From positions 10,971-74,970 of the forward strand of contig JAPYOP010000017.1 of assembly GCA_029938115.1 (NCBI GenBank): DNA of 64,000 nucleotides. The letters run 5' to 3'. The notes under the pieces are model-generated. The model ran no database searches, was not told where the DNA came from, and worked only from the letters and a program-made list of their open reading frames with translations. Shown piece by piece: positions 42,501 to 52,716 of the stretch. The stretch is from Colwellia sp. (GTDB taxonomy: Bacteria > Pseudomonadota > Gammaproteobacteria > Enterobacterales > Alteromonadaceae). Position 1 is the stretch's first letter. Every line of letters begins with the position of its first letter. A program made the position numbers and the translations under genes.

Positions 42501-42551
42501 GATTAACTTTCGCGCCTTTTGAAGGTTTTGAGCATGCTTTAAAGACAAGAT

Positions 42552-42640
42552 AAAGTAGTCCATAAAAATAGAGACTACTTTGTTGAATATTAAAGTAGTC
42601 TCTAGGACGGATACGTTTAAAGTAGTCCAAGGACGGAATA
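42552..42640. repeat. Intergenic repeat cluster: perfect 12-bp inverted repeat plus two ~27-bp direct repeats
   Basis: AGAGACTACTTT(42570-42581)...AAAGTAGTCTCT(42592-42603); AAAGTAGTC at 42552, 42592 and 42619, the last two each followed by an (A)GGACGGA block. Confidence 0.8.
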
Positions 42641-42655
42641 TACGCAGGAATTCAA

Positions 42656-43264
42656 TTATTTGATGTTAGCTTTGAGCGCTTTTACTGCAGATTTACTGTC
42701 ATTATTCTTTAATGCGTTTAATATACCTTGGTGTTCATCAATACATGCATCTGCAGTATCTAGGCGTTTATAGTTCATGCGCATTCTATAGATAAATGGC
42801 TGCCACAAGTTAACCAAGTCTTCTCCTCCAGCCTTATAAACAAAAAAACGATGAAAACTAATATCTAAATCAGTGACTAAGGCATAATCTTGCTGTTCGA
42901 AAGCCTTTTGTAACTTGAGAAGTAATTCCTCTAAATAGCTAAAATCCTTATCATCCAGAGTGTTCGCGATAGTTTTTAATGCAAAGCTCTCGATATCAAT
43001 TCGGATATTAATCATTAACGGCTGTAGCGAGGTATCAGGTGCAGTATTAACACTGACACCACAATTATTTTTTGAAACCAATAAACCTTCTTTACTTAGC
43101 TGTAATAATACGTCTCGAATAGGCCCTCGAGATACACCAAAACGCTCCGCTAAAGCATGCTCTTTAAGTTTTGTATTTTCAATCAATGTGCCGTTAATAA
43201 TATCGGCTCGTAATTGATTTGCAATTTGATCTCTCACTGAAACAATTGCGTTGTTGTCAAACAT
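42656..43264 (-). CDS. GntR/FCD-family transcriptional regulator
   Basis: 202 aa; 'IANQLRADIINGTLIENTKLKEHALAERFGVSRGPIRDVLLQLSKEGLL', FCD-like 'DLDISFHRFFVYKAGGEDL'. Confidence 0.9.
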   Translation of the reverse strand: MFDNNAIVSVRDQIANQLRADIINGTLIENTKLKEHALAERFGVSRGPIRDVLLQLSKEGLLVSKNNCGVSVNTAPDTSLQPLMINIRIDIESFALKTIANTLDDKDFSYLEELLLKLQKAFEQQDYALVTDLDISFHRFFVYKAGGEDLVNLWQPFIYRMRMNYKRLDTADACIDEHQGILNALKNNDSKSAVKALKANIK

Positions 43265-43331
43265 AAATTATATTTTCCCTAAAATACTGGTGGTTTATTG
43301 TGTTAAACCACCAGTATATATAAAACAATAG

Positions 43332-43343
43332 ATTGTTAACAAT
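43332..43343. promoter_or_regulatory. Putative operator ATTGTTAACAAT (perfect), GntR promoter
   Basis: Between the GntR start (43264) and the ALDH stop. Confidence 0.65.
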
Positions 43344-43357
43344 AGCCAGTTGTTATT

Positions 43358-44812
43358 TTATTTTATATTCTTCATATAAACAGTTTTCTTATCTAGGTAT
43401 TGTTCTAAGCCATACTTTCCATCTTCACCGCCACAACCACTCATTTTTAAGCCATAATGGAAACCTTGATGTTGTTCGCCAATGCCACGGTTTACGTAAA
43501 CTTCGCCGACTTCCATTTCATCAATGCATTGTTCAATCCATTGTATGTTTTTGGTATATAGGTAAGCCGATAAGCCGAACTCACTATCGTTAGTATTTGC
43601 AATCGCTTCTTCAATACTCGATATTCTGATAACAGGCAGTACAGGGCCAAAACTTTCTTCTTGAACAATTGTCATGCTTTGAGTGACGTTTTCTAAAACC
43701 GTAGGCTCATACCAAGCGCCATTTTCAAAGCCTTTTACGATGGCTGGCTTACCACCATATGACAAAGTGGCACCTTCAGCTATGGCCGTTTTTACTTGAG
43801 AATCAATAAAGTCGACTTCGCGCTTATTTACTTTGGGTCCCATTTCACTTTCTGGATCAAGTGGGTTACCTACTTTTAATGCACTGACTTTCTTAAGGAA
43901 AATAGCCATGAATTGATCATAAATTTTCTCATGGACATATAAACGTTCGGCACAGGTACAAACTTGGCCACAATTGGCAAATCGTGCCCAAAAAGCATCT
44001 TCCGCCGCAGATTCTAAATCAGCATCGTCCATCACAATAAAGGGGGCTTTTCCACCTAATTCCAACATCACATGAGTAAGGTGCTCAGCACTGCTATGAT
44101 AAATTGATTGTCCTGCACGGGTACTACCCGTCATGGTGATCATTTTAGTTATCGGACTTTCGCATAGATATTTTCCAAGTTTAGAGCCGGTGCCATTAAC
44201 AATATTTAACACACCTGGTGGTAGGCCAGCCTCATTTGCAATTCGACCTAGTTCCATCGTTGTTAACGGTGTTTCCGCTGTAGGTTTTATTACTATGGTA
44301 TTTCCGGTGATTAAGGCAGGTCCTATTTTTCTCCCCGCTAACGCGAGTGGAAAGTTCCAAGCAGTAATACCAACAACCACACCTTTAGGGTATTTATGAA
44401 TATATATTTTTTCATCTTGATTATCTGAAGGTAAAATATCACCTTCCATAGTTAATGCATGATCACAGGCATATTCAATAAACGTTGCAGTGGCATCCAC
44501 TTCAATACGGGCAAGAGATAATAATTTTCCTTGTTCTTTTACCAATAATTCAGCTAACCCTTCAGTTTCATTGCGTATACCGGCAGCAAATGTTCTTAGA
44601 ATTTTTGCTCTTTGGCGTGCGGGTATTTTACGCCAGCTTCGCTGCGCTATTTGTGCGGTTTCAAGTGCATATTGCGCATCTTCATTACATCCTGATGGAA
44701 TACAGCCCAGTAATTCACTTGTGCTAGGTGTAAATACTTGAATTTCGCCATCTGCTTTAGAGGGTATATATTCACCATTAATGAAGTTAAGTTTATTTTT
44801 TATATCTATCAT
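43358..44812 (-). CDS. NAD(P)-dependent aldehyde dehydrogenase; candidate 3,6-anhydro-L-galactose dehydrogenase
   Basis: 484 aa AldA-like ALDH; '[30 protein letters not shown]', '[12 protein letters not shown]', '[16 protein letters not shown]'. Confidence 0.88.
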   Translation of the reverse strand: MIDIKNKLNFINGEYIPSKADGEIQVFTPSTSELLGCIPSGCNEDAQYALETAQIAQRSWRKIPARQRAKILRTFAAGIRNETEGLAELLVKEQGKLLSLARIEVDATATFIEYACDHALTMEGDILPSDNQDEKIYIHKYPKGVVVGITAWNFPLALAGRKIGPALITGNTIVIKPTAETPLTTMELGRIANEAGLPPGVLNIVNGTGSKLGKYLCESPITKMITMTGSTRAGQSIYHSSAEHLTHVMLELGGKAPFIVMDDADLESAAEDAFWARFANCGQVCTCAERLYVHEKIYDQFMAIFLKKVSALKVGNPLDPESEMGPKVNKREVDFIDSQVKTAIAEGATLSYGGKPAIVKGFENGAWYEPTVLENVTQSMTIVQEESFGPVLPVIRISSIEEAIANTNDSEFGLSAYLYTKNIQWIEQCIDEMEVGEVYVNRGIGEQHQGFHYGLKMSGCGGEDGKYGLEQYLDKKTVYMKNIK

Positions 44813-44814
44813 TG

Positions 44815-45582
44815 TTATCTCCCCATCCAGCCGCCGTCTACTAAGACGGTGCTACCATTCATGTAATTAGAAGCTTGAGATGCAAGAAATACAATTGGAC
44901 CTGCAAAATCTTCTGGTTGTCCCCATCGACCTTGTGGGATTCGAGCAAGTATTGATTCACTGCGCTGTGTATCTTTACGTAGTGCTTCAGTATTGTCGGT
45001 GGCAATATAACCAGGTGCTATAGCATTGACATTAATACCTTGGCTTGCCCACTCATTTGATAAGGCCATAACGAGTTGGCCTATCGCGCCTTTACTTGCT
45101 GCGTAGCCCGGAACGGTAATACCACCTTGGTAAGTAAGTAAGGATGCAGTAAAAATAATTTTACCTGATTTTTGAGTAAGCATTCGTTTGCCAACTTCTC
45201 GTGTTAAAATAAATTGCGAATTTAAATTAACATTCATGACATGATCCCAATATTCATCGCTGTGATCTACAGCAGGGTCGCGTTTTATTGTACCTGCGTT
45301 ATTGACCAGTATATCAATAGTTTGATGATTCGCATTCAAATCAGCAATAAAACTATATAAATTTTCTCTATCTGAAAAGTCACATTGGTATGCCGTGAAT
45401 TTTTTCCCTAACGAGATAATTTTCTTTTCAATAGTTGAATCCTGTTTTTCAAGCGATGCAGATACGCCAATAATATCGGCTCCAGCTTCGGCAAGCGCAA
45501 CCGCCATACCAAAACCAATGCCTCGTTTACAACCCGTGACCAGTGCTGTTTTACCAGTAAGGTTAAATTGTTCTAAAATCAT
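44815..45582 (-). CDS. SDR-family oxidoreductase (KduD/gluconate 5-dehydrogenase-like); candidate diketo-deoxygalactonate reductase
   Basis: 255 aa; '[25 protein letters not shown]', 'NNAGTI', '[11 protein letters not shown]', '[17 protein letters not shown]'. Confidence 0.87.
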   Translation of the reverse strand: MILEQFNLTGKTALVTGCKRGIGFGMAVALAEAGADIIGVSASLEKQDSTIEKKIISLGKKFTAYQCDFSDRENLYSFIADLNANHQTIDILVNNAGTIKRDPAVDHSDEYWDHVMNVNLNSQFILTREVGKRMLTQKSGKIIFTASLLTYQGGITVPGYAASKGAIGQLVMALSNEWASQGINVNAIAPGYIATDNTEALRKDTQRSESILARIPQGRWGQPEDFAGPIVFLASQASNYMNGSTVLVDGGWMGR

Positions 45583-45586
45583 AGTG

Positions 45587-46612
45587 TTAAACCTCTGCTT
45601 GACATGAAACTAAGGCTTTCATGCCTTGTGGGTTACCATCCATTGATGAGAAGGCATTATTGATATTTGTTAAAGTCGAAACAGAGCTTATATAAGGGTC
45701 TATATTTATAGCTTTTGTCGCGATAAGTTTGATTGCATTATCAAAATCTTCAGCTTCATATACGCGTGCCCCAAGTAGCTCTAATTCTTTCCAGAAGAGC
45801 TGGAACAGATCTATGGTCGGTTTTTCACTGTGGATAGCTACCATACAAATTCTAGCTCGGACGGCTGTAATTTCTGTCATGGCTTCAATGGCTTGTTTTA
45901 CTCCGGATACTTCAAAGACGACATCTGCTCCGCGACCACTAGTCCATTCTTTAACAACCTTAGTAAGGTCTTCATTTAATGGGTTGATGGTACTAATTTC
46001 ATTGTTTCTGGCAAAAGCAATGCGAGATTCGTTAACTTCTGAAATTAACACCTCAGCCCCTGCTGCTTTAGCAACTTGAGCAACAAGTTGGCCAATAGGT
46101 CCTCCGCCAATAACAACTACTTTTTCGCCCTTGGCTACTCGGGCTCGGGCAACATCATGGCAGGCTACTGCTAAAGGCTCAATTAGTGCCGCTTGTTTAA
46201 GTGAAACGGCAGCCGGTAAACGATGTAATGTTCTCGCTTTAACTGTCCATGAACTTTGAAATGCTCCCGGACTGTCAATGCCCATAAATTTTAAATTATG
46301 ACATATATGCGAATGTCCGGCCATACAAGCAGGGCATGTGCCACAGAAATCTAGTGGTCTTACTACAACCTCCTCACCAAGTTTGAATCCTTTTACATCT
46401 GTGCCCATCTCAACAATGGTACCTGACATTTCATGGCCAATAATCTGTGGCGGAGCAACACGTTGATCCATAACACCATGATAGATGTGCATATCGGTAC
46501 CACAGATACCTACATAGCCTACATCAAGGCGAACTTCATCAGAATTTGGCGTGATGGGTTGACTCGGTACTATGTTAAATTGTTTGTTGCCTATGTATTG
46601 TGCAGCTTGCAT
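45587..46612 (-). CDS. Zn-dependent alcohol dehydrogenase; candidate 2-keto-3-deoxy-L-galactonate 5-dehydrogenase
   Basis: 341 aa; 'GYVGICGTDMHIYHGVMDQRVAPPQIIGHEMSGTIVEMG', 'FCGTCPACMAGHSHICHNL'. Confidence 0.85.
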   Translation of the reverse strand: MQAAQYIGNKQFNIVPSQPITPNSDEVRLDVGYVGICGTDMHIYHGVMDQRVAPPQIIGHEMSGTIVEMGTDVKGFKLGEEVVVRPLDFCGTCPACMAGHSHICHNLKFMGIDSPGAFQSSWTVKARTLHRLPAAVSLKQAALIEPLAVACHDVARARVAKGEKVVVIGGGPIGQLVAQVAKAAGAEVLISEVNESRIAFARNNEISTINPLNEDLTKVVKEWTSGRGADVVFEVSGVKQAIEAMTEITAVRARICMVAIHSEKPTIDLFQLFWKELELLGARVYEAEDFDNAIKLIATKAINIDPYISSVSTLTNINNAFSSMDGNPQGMKALVSCQAEV

Positions 46613-46635
46613 TTTTTAATCCTTGGAAAATATAG

Positions 46636-47745
46636 TTAAAGGTTTATTTTGTGATCACGTAATAGTTCGTCATCAAATACCACTCCATGACCGGGGATAT
46701 CTGGCGCTAAGGCAAAGCCGTTTTCTATTATTAATGGATGTTTTGTGTATTCATCAATGGGAAATGAATGTACTTCTAAGTAACCAGCATGCGGCTGAGA
46801 AGCCATTAAAGAAACATGTAACTCATGCATACCATGACTACATATGGTTAAATTATTTGCTTGAGCAAGTGCGGCAACCTTTAACCACGCTGTAATACCG
46901 CCAATATTGGAGGCATCAGGTTGTAGGAAACTCAGTTGTGCTTGATCTATCGCATCTTTAAACTCATAAATGGTGTGCAAGTTCTCACCCATAGCAAGAG
47001 GAATATTTATTTTGTCTGCTATTTTTGCAAAACCTTGATAGTCATCGGGCAGGGTCGGCTCTTCAAACCAAGTAATGTCGTATTGTTCAAATGCTTGACC
47101 CGCTTTAATCGCTTGGTCTGTCGTCATTGAATAATTGGCATCAATCATGAGATCAACATCTTCACCGATTAAATTTCTGACAGCGGAAATACGTTCTACA
47201 TCGGTTCGATAGTCACTATGACCAACCTTAATTTTGACCGCATTGAAGCCTCGATCTAAATAACTTTGCACATTGCTTAACAGCTTCTTTTTTGAAAAGT
47301 TTAAGTCTATTCCACCTGCGTATGCTTTAGTTTTATTATCATTGCCACCAGCAACACACCATAATGGTAGGTCAAGGCGTTTACAGCGCAAATCCCAGAG
47401 TGCGATATCTACTGCTGATATTGCAAATGAGACAATGCCACCACGGGCAACATAATGTAGGTGCCATGTCATTTGTTCATTTAAATATTCAATTCGATTT
47501 GAATTTTGTCCTTGTAATAAGGGCTTTAACTCTTGTTCTAATATTGAATATATTGCTTGTCCACCTCTACCCCCAGTGTAGGTATAACCAACACCTTGAG
47601 TGCCATCTCGACAGGTTATCTTGCAAAGTATTAACTCAAAGTGAGTATGGTCACCATGCTTTGCATCAGATAATACTTCCGATAAAGGGACTTGATAATA
47701 TTCAATTGAAATATTTTCTATTTCACTATTGGTAGATAAACTCAT
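46636..47745 (-). CDS. Mandelate racemase/enolase-superfamily enzyme; candidate 3,6-anhydro-L-galactonate cycloisomerase
   Basis: 369 aa; 'FNAVKIKVGHSDYRTDVERI', 'MIDANYSM', 'WFEEPTLPDD', 'MGENLHT', 'QPDASNIGGIT'. Confidence 0.88.
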   Translation of the reverse strand: MSLSTNSEIENISIEYYQVPLSEVLSDAKHGDHTHFELILCKITCRDGTQGVGYTYTGGRGGQAIYSILEQELKPLLQGQNSNRIEYLNEQMTWHLHYVARGGIVSFAISAVDIALWDLRCKRLDLPLWCVAGGNDNKTKAYAGGIDLNFSKKKLLSNVQSYLDRGFNAVKIKVGHSDYRTDVERISAVRNLIGEDVDLMIDANYSMTTDQAIKAGQAFEQYDITWFEEPTLPDDYQGFAKIADKINIPLAMGENLHTIYEFKDAIDQAQLSFLQPDASNIGGITAWLKVAALAQANNLTICSHGMHELHVSLMASQPHAGYLEVHSFPIDEYTKHPLIIENGFALAPDIPGHGVVFDDELLRDHKINL

Positions 47746-47766
47746 ATTAAAAAACTCATAAAGTAA

Positions 47767-47778
47767 ATTGTTAACAAT
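47767..47778. promoter_or_regulatory. Putative operator ATTGTTAACAAT (perfect), divergent promoter
   Basis: 22 bp upstream of the enolase-superfamily gene; divergent to GH29 at 48035. Confidence 0.65.
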
Positions 47779-48034
47779 CTACTTTATGAGTTTACGCAGT
47801 TAAATTCACACGTCAATAGCTACCATAAAATATATTTCTAAATAGCTTGTGAAATTATCAATATGATATATTGGTTAAAGATTCAATTTTAATAATGAAT
47901 TTTTTTGTTTACCATTTTAATTTATGTCTGTATATTAACTATAAAGTACACATTAACGATTGTACATTTAGTATTAGATATTTGCTAATAGTAAGTTCAA
48001 AAACTATTAATAGCTAAAACCAAAAGGTTGTAAC

Positions 48035-49564
48035 ATGAAGAATTTAATTATTGCCACTTCTTTAATTTTTGCACTTAACGTAAGTGCTAATGTTAAAAAT
48101 AAGGAAGCTAATCAAACAGGAAAGTATCAAGATGATGTTCAAGCAGTACAAGATTGGGCAAAAATTGATAGCCGGCCAATTCCTACCTGGTGGCAAGATG
48201 CTAAATTTGGAATCTTTATCCATTGGGGCGTTTATTCAGTGCCTTCATATGCGGTAAAAGGTACATATTCAGAATGGTATTGGCATAACAAAGACGGCTT
48301 TCCTGTTAAGAAAAAGAAACAACTTCGCCATGATAAAACGAATGAATTTCATGATAAAAACTATGGCAAGGAAAAGCAATACTCAGAATTTGCTGAAGAT
48401 TTTACCGCGGAAATGTTTGATGCTGATCACTGGGCTAATGTTTTCCAAGATGCCGGCGCCAAGTACGTGGTTTTAACCAGCAAACATCACGATGGGTACA
48501 CTTTATGGCCAAACAAGCATGCTTCAGATAGTTTTGGTATGCCGTGGAATAGCCAAGATATTGGACCAAAGCGAGACTTGGTGGGTGAACTCACTGATGC
48601 AGTAAATAAAACCAGCGTTAAAATGGGCTTGTATTACTCTCTTTGGGATTGGTTTAACCCTGTATGGAAGAAAAACAAAGCCGAGTATGTTGATAAAGTT
48701 ATGTTGCCACAAATGTATGAAGTGGTGAATAAATATAAGCCGGAAGTGTTCTTTACTGATGGTGATTGGATCATGGAGTATTCGAAGTGGCGTAGTTTAG
48801 AGTTTCTTGATTGGCTAACAGAAGAATCGCCAGTTAAAGACAGTGTAGTATTTAACGACCGTTGGGGAAAAGTTAGAAAAAATCATGGCGGTTATTACAC
48901 TACAGAATATGGGGCAGGGTTAGCGGATAATTCTCAACCGTGGGAAGAGAATAGAGGAATAGGTTTTTCGTTTGGTTTTAATCGTAACGAAACTTTAGCC
49001 GATTATAACTCTACCCAGAAACTGGTATTGATGTTGGTTGATATTGTCAGTCGCGGAGGTAATTTTCTTTTAGATATTGGTCCTACTGCCGATGGTAGAA
49101 TTCCTGTCATCATGGAAGACCGTTTAATAGAAATGGGCAAGTGGATGAAAGTAAATGGTGAAGCTATTTACGGTTCACGTATGTGGAAACACGACTCACA
49201 ATGGTCAGCAGGAATCAATCCTGGTTTTAATGATGAAGAGAGTTTTGGTGATCGTCGCCACGGTGGTTATGACGTATTGGCCGTAACTGTGAATCCACCA
49301 GAAGGCTATGCGTATAAGGAGTTATTATTTACTCAAAAAGGTAATGATATATTTGGCATGATGCCTGTATGGCCATCGAGCAATAAAATCACCATAAAAG
49401 ATATTAACATTAGTAAAAACACTACTATAACAATGCTTGGAGTGGATAAAACATTAGTTTTTACCAAAACACCGCTCGGCATTGAAGTCACCCTACCGAC
49501 ATTTTTACCTGGTAAATTACCCGCTGAATATGTATGGACCTTAAAAGTTACTAACGCCCAATAA
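48035..49564 (+). CDS. GH29-family exo-glycosidase, exported
   Basis: 509 aa; 'PTWWQDAKFGIFIHWGVYSVPSYAV', 'SKHHDGYTLWPNKHA', 'GPKRDLVGELTDAV', 'VFFTDGDW'. Confidence 0.92.
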   Translation: MKNLIIATSLIFALNVSANVKNKEANQTGKYQDDVQAVQDWAKIDSRPIPTWWQDAKFGIFIHWGVYSVPSYAVKGTYSEWYWHNKDGFPVKKKKQLRHDKTNEFHDKNYGKEKQYSEFAEDFTAEMFDADHWANVFQDAGAKYVVLTSKHHDGYTLWPNKHASDSFGMPWNSQDIGPKRDLVGELTDAVNKTSVKMGLYYSLWDWFNPVWKKNKAEYVDKVMLPQMYEVVNKYKPEVFFTDGDWIMEYSKWRSLEFLDWLTEESPVKDSVVFNDRWGKVRKNHGGYYTTEYGAGLADNSQPWEENRGIGFSFGFNRNETLADYNSTQKLVLMLVDIVSRGGNFLLDIGPTADGRIPVIMEDRLIEMGKWMKVNGEAIYGSRMWKHDSQWSAGINPGFNDEESFGDRRHGGYDVLAVTVNPPEGYAYKELLFTQKGNDIFGMMPVWPSSNKITIKDINISKNTTITMLGVDKTLVFTKTPLGIEVTLPTFLPGKLPAEYVWTLKVTNAQ

Positions 49565-49570
49565 AAAAAA

Positions 49571-49599
49571 CACCGCAATTAATTTTATTGCGGTGCTTT
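49571..49599 (+). terminator. Rho-independent terminator-like hairpin
   Basis: CACCGCAAT...ATTGCGGTG then short T-run. Confidence 0.65.
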
Positions 49600-49641
49600 C
49601 TATTTAAATACAATAAAATTAGTTTGTAAGGCTGTCCTATA

Positions 49642-52600
49642 ATGTATTGCAACAAAAAAATAATCTCAATATTTACTGCTACTACATTGCTAAGTGCATG
49701 TGGTGGCAGTGATTCAAGCTTAGAAACACCATTACCCATCGAAGCCCCACTTTCATTTGCTATTAGCGGTGTGGTTGATCGACAAGTTAATGAAAATACG
49801 GCTTTTATAAGTAGTACTCCATCCACAAGTGGTGACACACCTATTGGTGCACTCACTTGGTCTCTTACCGGTGTAGATGTTCAATGGTTTAGCATAAATA
49901 GTAGCACTGGCGTTTTTTCTCTTGCGGCTCAAAATTATGAGTTAGCTAAAGATGAAGATACAAATAATGTTTATCAAGTAACTATTGAAACGACAGACAG
50001 TGAGAATAACAAAGCAAGTAAAGCTATTTCAGTAACGGTGCTTGATGTTGATGATGGTGAAGTGATGCCTACGCCAGATCCTACTCCTGAACCAACACCG
50101 GACCCAGTACCAGCACCAGAAGTTTGTGTTGTCTCACCTGAAGCTATCAATAGCAATGCTCTTTATGTTTCACCAACGGGTCTTGATGCTGATATTGTCA
50201 GTGGTTCAGAGGCATCGCCATATCAATCACTCTCTTATGCTTTATCAACCATTGCAACTGCAGGAGTGATTAACGAAGCAGGTTTAACCATTTATTTACG
50301 AGAAGGCGAATATCACGACTCAATCGATAGTTTAAGCTTAAATGGTAGTGAAAATAATCACTTATCGATAGAAGCTTTTCCTTGTGAAACGGTCACTTTA
50401 TCGGGCGCTGCTTCTATAGAAAGTTTTAAGCTTGGTGATTGGCAAAAATTTCATGGTGAAATTTATAAAATTGAAATTGACCGCCCGGTTTGGAAGTTGT
50501 ATGTTGATAATAAGATGCAAATGGTTTCACGTTGGCCTAATGCTAACTTTGACATGCCTTCGATAACAAACACTGCGTCAGTTTATTCTGCAGCTGTATG
50601 GGCTGAAGGCGAACAAGATAGTGGCTCTAAAGGAACGAGCAGTGATGATTGGGGCAACAAAAAGGATGGTATTATGACTAATGATATCAGCGGTTCAGAC
50701 CACCTTGTTACTTATCACAACTTATCTTCAGCAACCGACTATAAAGGTGATCTCCTTGATGTAACTGGAGCCATTATTGTCGCTAATACCGCAAGCTTTT
50801 ATACCTTTACTCGTCAAGTGAAATCTTATAACGACATGGATGATAATTTTAAGGCCTATAATGCGTTTACAGGTGCTTTGCATAATTACCCTAATAAAGA
50901 TATCGCACACCTTCCGGGTAGCAATGTTTTTACTTATGAGCCAAGTTTTAAAGCTTACAAGGCTAAAAAACTCAGTTATTTTCTTGAAGGCAAAGTTGAA
51001 TTAATCGATCAAGCTGGTGAGTGGCACTATCAAGTTGAATCTGGTAAACATTATGTCTATTTATGGCATCCTCAAGGTGGGAAGCCAGCGTCAGATGTTA
51101 ATGTGCGTGATATTGGCTACGCCTTTGATATTGCCAACAGTAACCATGTCACTATAAAAGGTATTAATTTCTTTGCTAGTACACTTCGTTGTAACCCATG
51201 TAATAACATTACCATTGCAGATAATATTTTTACTTATAGTGCCAGTGATAGACGAGTACTCAAAGAGTTTGGCACTACAGATACTGGTTATGGTAGAAAT
51301 CAATATATTGAGCTTTACTCGGCCTTAGATAAACGTATCAATAGCGGTATTGTTTTTAGAAATAACAAGGTTACCGATAGCGGCGTGCAATCGTTAATCG
51401 TTTCTGGTGGTCAATCGGTTGTTACTAATAATCTATTTAAGCGATTAGATTGGACAAGTGCTGATACAGTAACTCCTCATGCAACCGTTATGATCCGTGA
51501 TATGGCTGCGCAAAAAGTAGAGTTTAGCTATAACACCATGGATATTATTGGTAACTCAACTATGTTTGTACCAGAAGGTGGCAGCTTACATGCAACTTTT
51601 AATGATATGGGGACCGGTGGTTTTGCACAAAATGATGGCGCAAGTTTTCAACTACGAAAAGCGCAACAAGCGGCAGTAAATATGGCCTATAATTGGGCTC
51701 ATGACTCAGAAAAATATGGTATTCGCTTCGATGCGCCTTTTAATACTACAAATGAAACATCAGGTGGCCAATGGGGCATGATCCATCATAATGTCGTGTG
51801 GAATGCTAAAGGTATTATGGTCAAAGGTGACGACCATCGTGTCTATCATAATACGATGTGGAATAATAAAGATGTTGATTTACGTATGCTCATTGATAGC
51901 AACATTTTCTATCGCCATGAACGATCTATTGCAGCCAATAACGCAAGTGACTCTATGTCTTCAAAGCGAGATAGAATGACCGATGTTACAGGCTTGTATT
52001 TAGGTGAGAATATGAACGATGCACGTATGAACTTTAATGGTGCGATATTAGACGACTTTCCACTTGAACAAGTATTTGCCGATGAAGAGGCTGAATCTGA
52101 AAGGTTAGAGCCACAACTTATGGATATTCATAACCGTGACTTTAGGCCTAAACGAGGTGGCGAATTGCATGATACCGGGGCGATAATCAATAGCCCTAAC
52201 AGTTATGATAATTATCTAGGCTCTGCTCCTATGCCACAATATATTGAGTCAGTTTCGCAAGGTTTAGCATTAGACTTAGGTGCTTATGAGCTAGATTCTG
52301 CTTATTATTGGATACCCGGTTTCAAAGAAGCACAGGCGAGTTTTCCTATTCCACGTGATGAAATCACTGATAATGAAGCGTTATCGGTTACCCCAACTGT
52401 TTCGTTAATGTGGCGAGAAGCGTATCAAGCAACAGAACATTATTTGTATCTTAGTTCGTCAAAAACTGACATAGAGCAAGTAGAAATTGCTGATTTAGAC
52501 CATTCAACATATAAGGGAACCTATAGAGCGAGTGAGGCTAATATTTTTCAAGACAGTGACGGTTTGAGCGTTGGAACTTACTATTGGCGAGTTGATGCTT

Positions 52601-52653
52601 TAGTTAAAGGGCTGGTTGTTAAAGGCAGTCTTTGGCAGTTTACCGTTAATTAA
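49642..52653 (+). CDS. Lipoprotein: cadherin-like domain, Thr/Pro/Asp linker, right-handed beta-helix and C-terminal Fn3-like module
   Basis: 1003 aa; lipobox 'LSACGGSD'; 'FSINSSTGVFSL...DVDD' cadherin-like; 'PTPDPTPEPTPDPVPAPE'; 'LYVSPTGLDADIVSGSEASPYQSLSYAL' beta-helix start; C-term 'YYWRVDALVKGLVVKGSLWQFTVN'. Confidence 0.7.
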   Translation: MYCNKKIISIFTATTLLSACGGSDSSLETPLPIEAPLSFAISGVVDRQVNENTAFISSTPSTSGDTPIGALTWSLTGVDVQWFSINSSTGVFSLAAQNYELAKDEDTNNVYQVTIETTDSENNKASKAISVTVLDVDDGEVMPTPDPTPEPTPDPVPAPEVCVVSPEAINSNALYVSPTGLDADIVSGSEASPYQSLSYALSTIATAGVINEAGLTIYLREGEYHDSIDSLSLNGSENNHLSIEAFPCETVTLSGAASIESFKLGDWQKFHGEIYKIEIDRPVWKLYVDNKMQMVSRWPNANFDMPSITNTASVYSAAVWAEGEQDSGSKGTSSDDWGNKKDGIMTNDISGSDHLVTYHNLSSATDYKGDLLDVTGAIIVANTASFYTFTRQVKSYNDMDDNFKAYNAFTGALHNYPNKDIAHLPGSNVFTYEPSFKAYKAKKLSYFLEGKVELIDQAGEWHYQVESGKHYVYLWHPQGGKPASDVNVRDIGYAFDIANSNHVTIKGINFFASTLRCNPCNNITIADNIFTYSASDRRVLKEFGTTDTGYGRNQYIELYSALDKRINSGIVFRNNKVTDSGVQSLIVSGGQSVVTNNLFKRLDWTSADTVTPHATVMIRDMAAQKVEFSYNTMDIIGNSTMFVPEGGSLHATFNDMGTGGFAQNDGASFQLRKAQQAAVNMAYNWAHDSEKYGIRFDAPFNTTNETSGGQWGMIHHNVVWNAKGIMVKGDDHRVYHNTMWNNKDVDLRMLIDSNIFYRHERSIAANNASDSMSSKRDRMTDVTGLYLGENMNDARMNFNGAILDDFPLEQVFADEEAESERLEPQLMDIHNRDFRPKRGGELHDTGAIINSPNSYDNYLGSAPMPQYIESVSQGLALDLGAYELDSAYYWIPGFKEAQASFPIPRDEITDNEALSVTPTVSLMWREAYQATEHYLYLSSSKTDIEQVEIADLDHSTYKGTYRASEANIFQDSDGLSVGTYYWRVDALVKGLVVKGSLWQFTVN

Positions 52654-52716
52654 TCAGTAGGTTAAACTTAAATAAGCCGCTACTTTTATTTGGCGGTTTT
52701 TTTATGTAAAGCAATA

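Noticed and set aside
43358-47745. Operon B as the non-phosphorylative L-fucose pathway (fuconate dehydratase, KDF dehydrogenase, lactaldehyde dehydrogenase)
   Set aside because: Superficially similar enzyme classes, but the second Zn-MDR, the GH117 linkage and lack of the diketo-acid hydrolase favour the AHG route. Kept as the main alternative.
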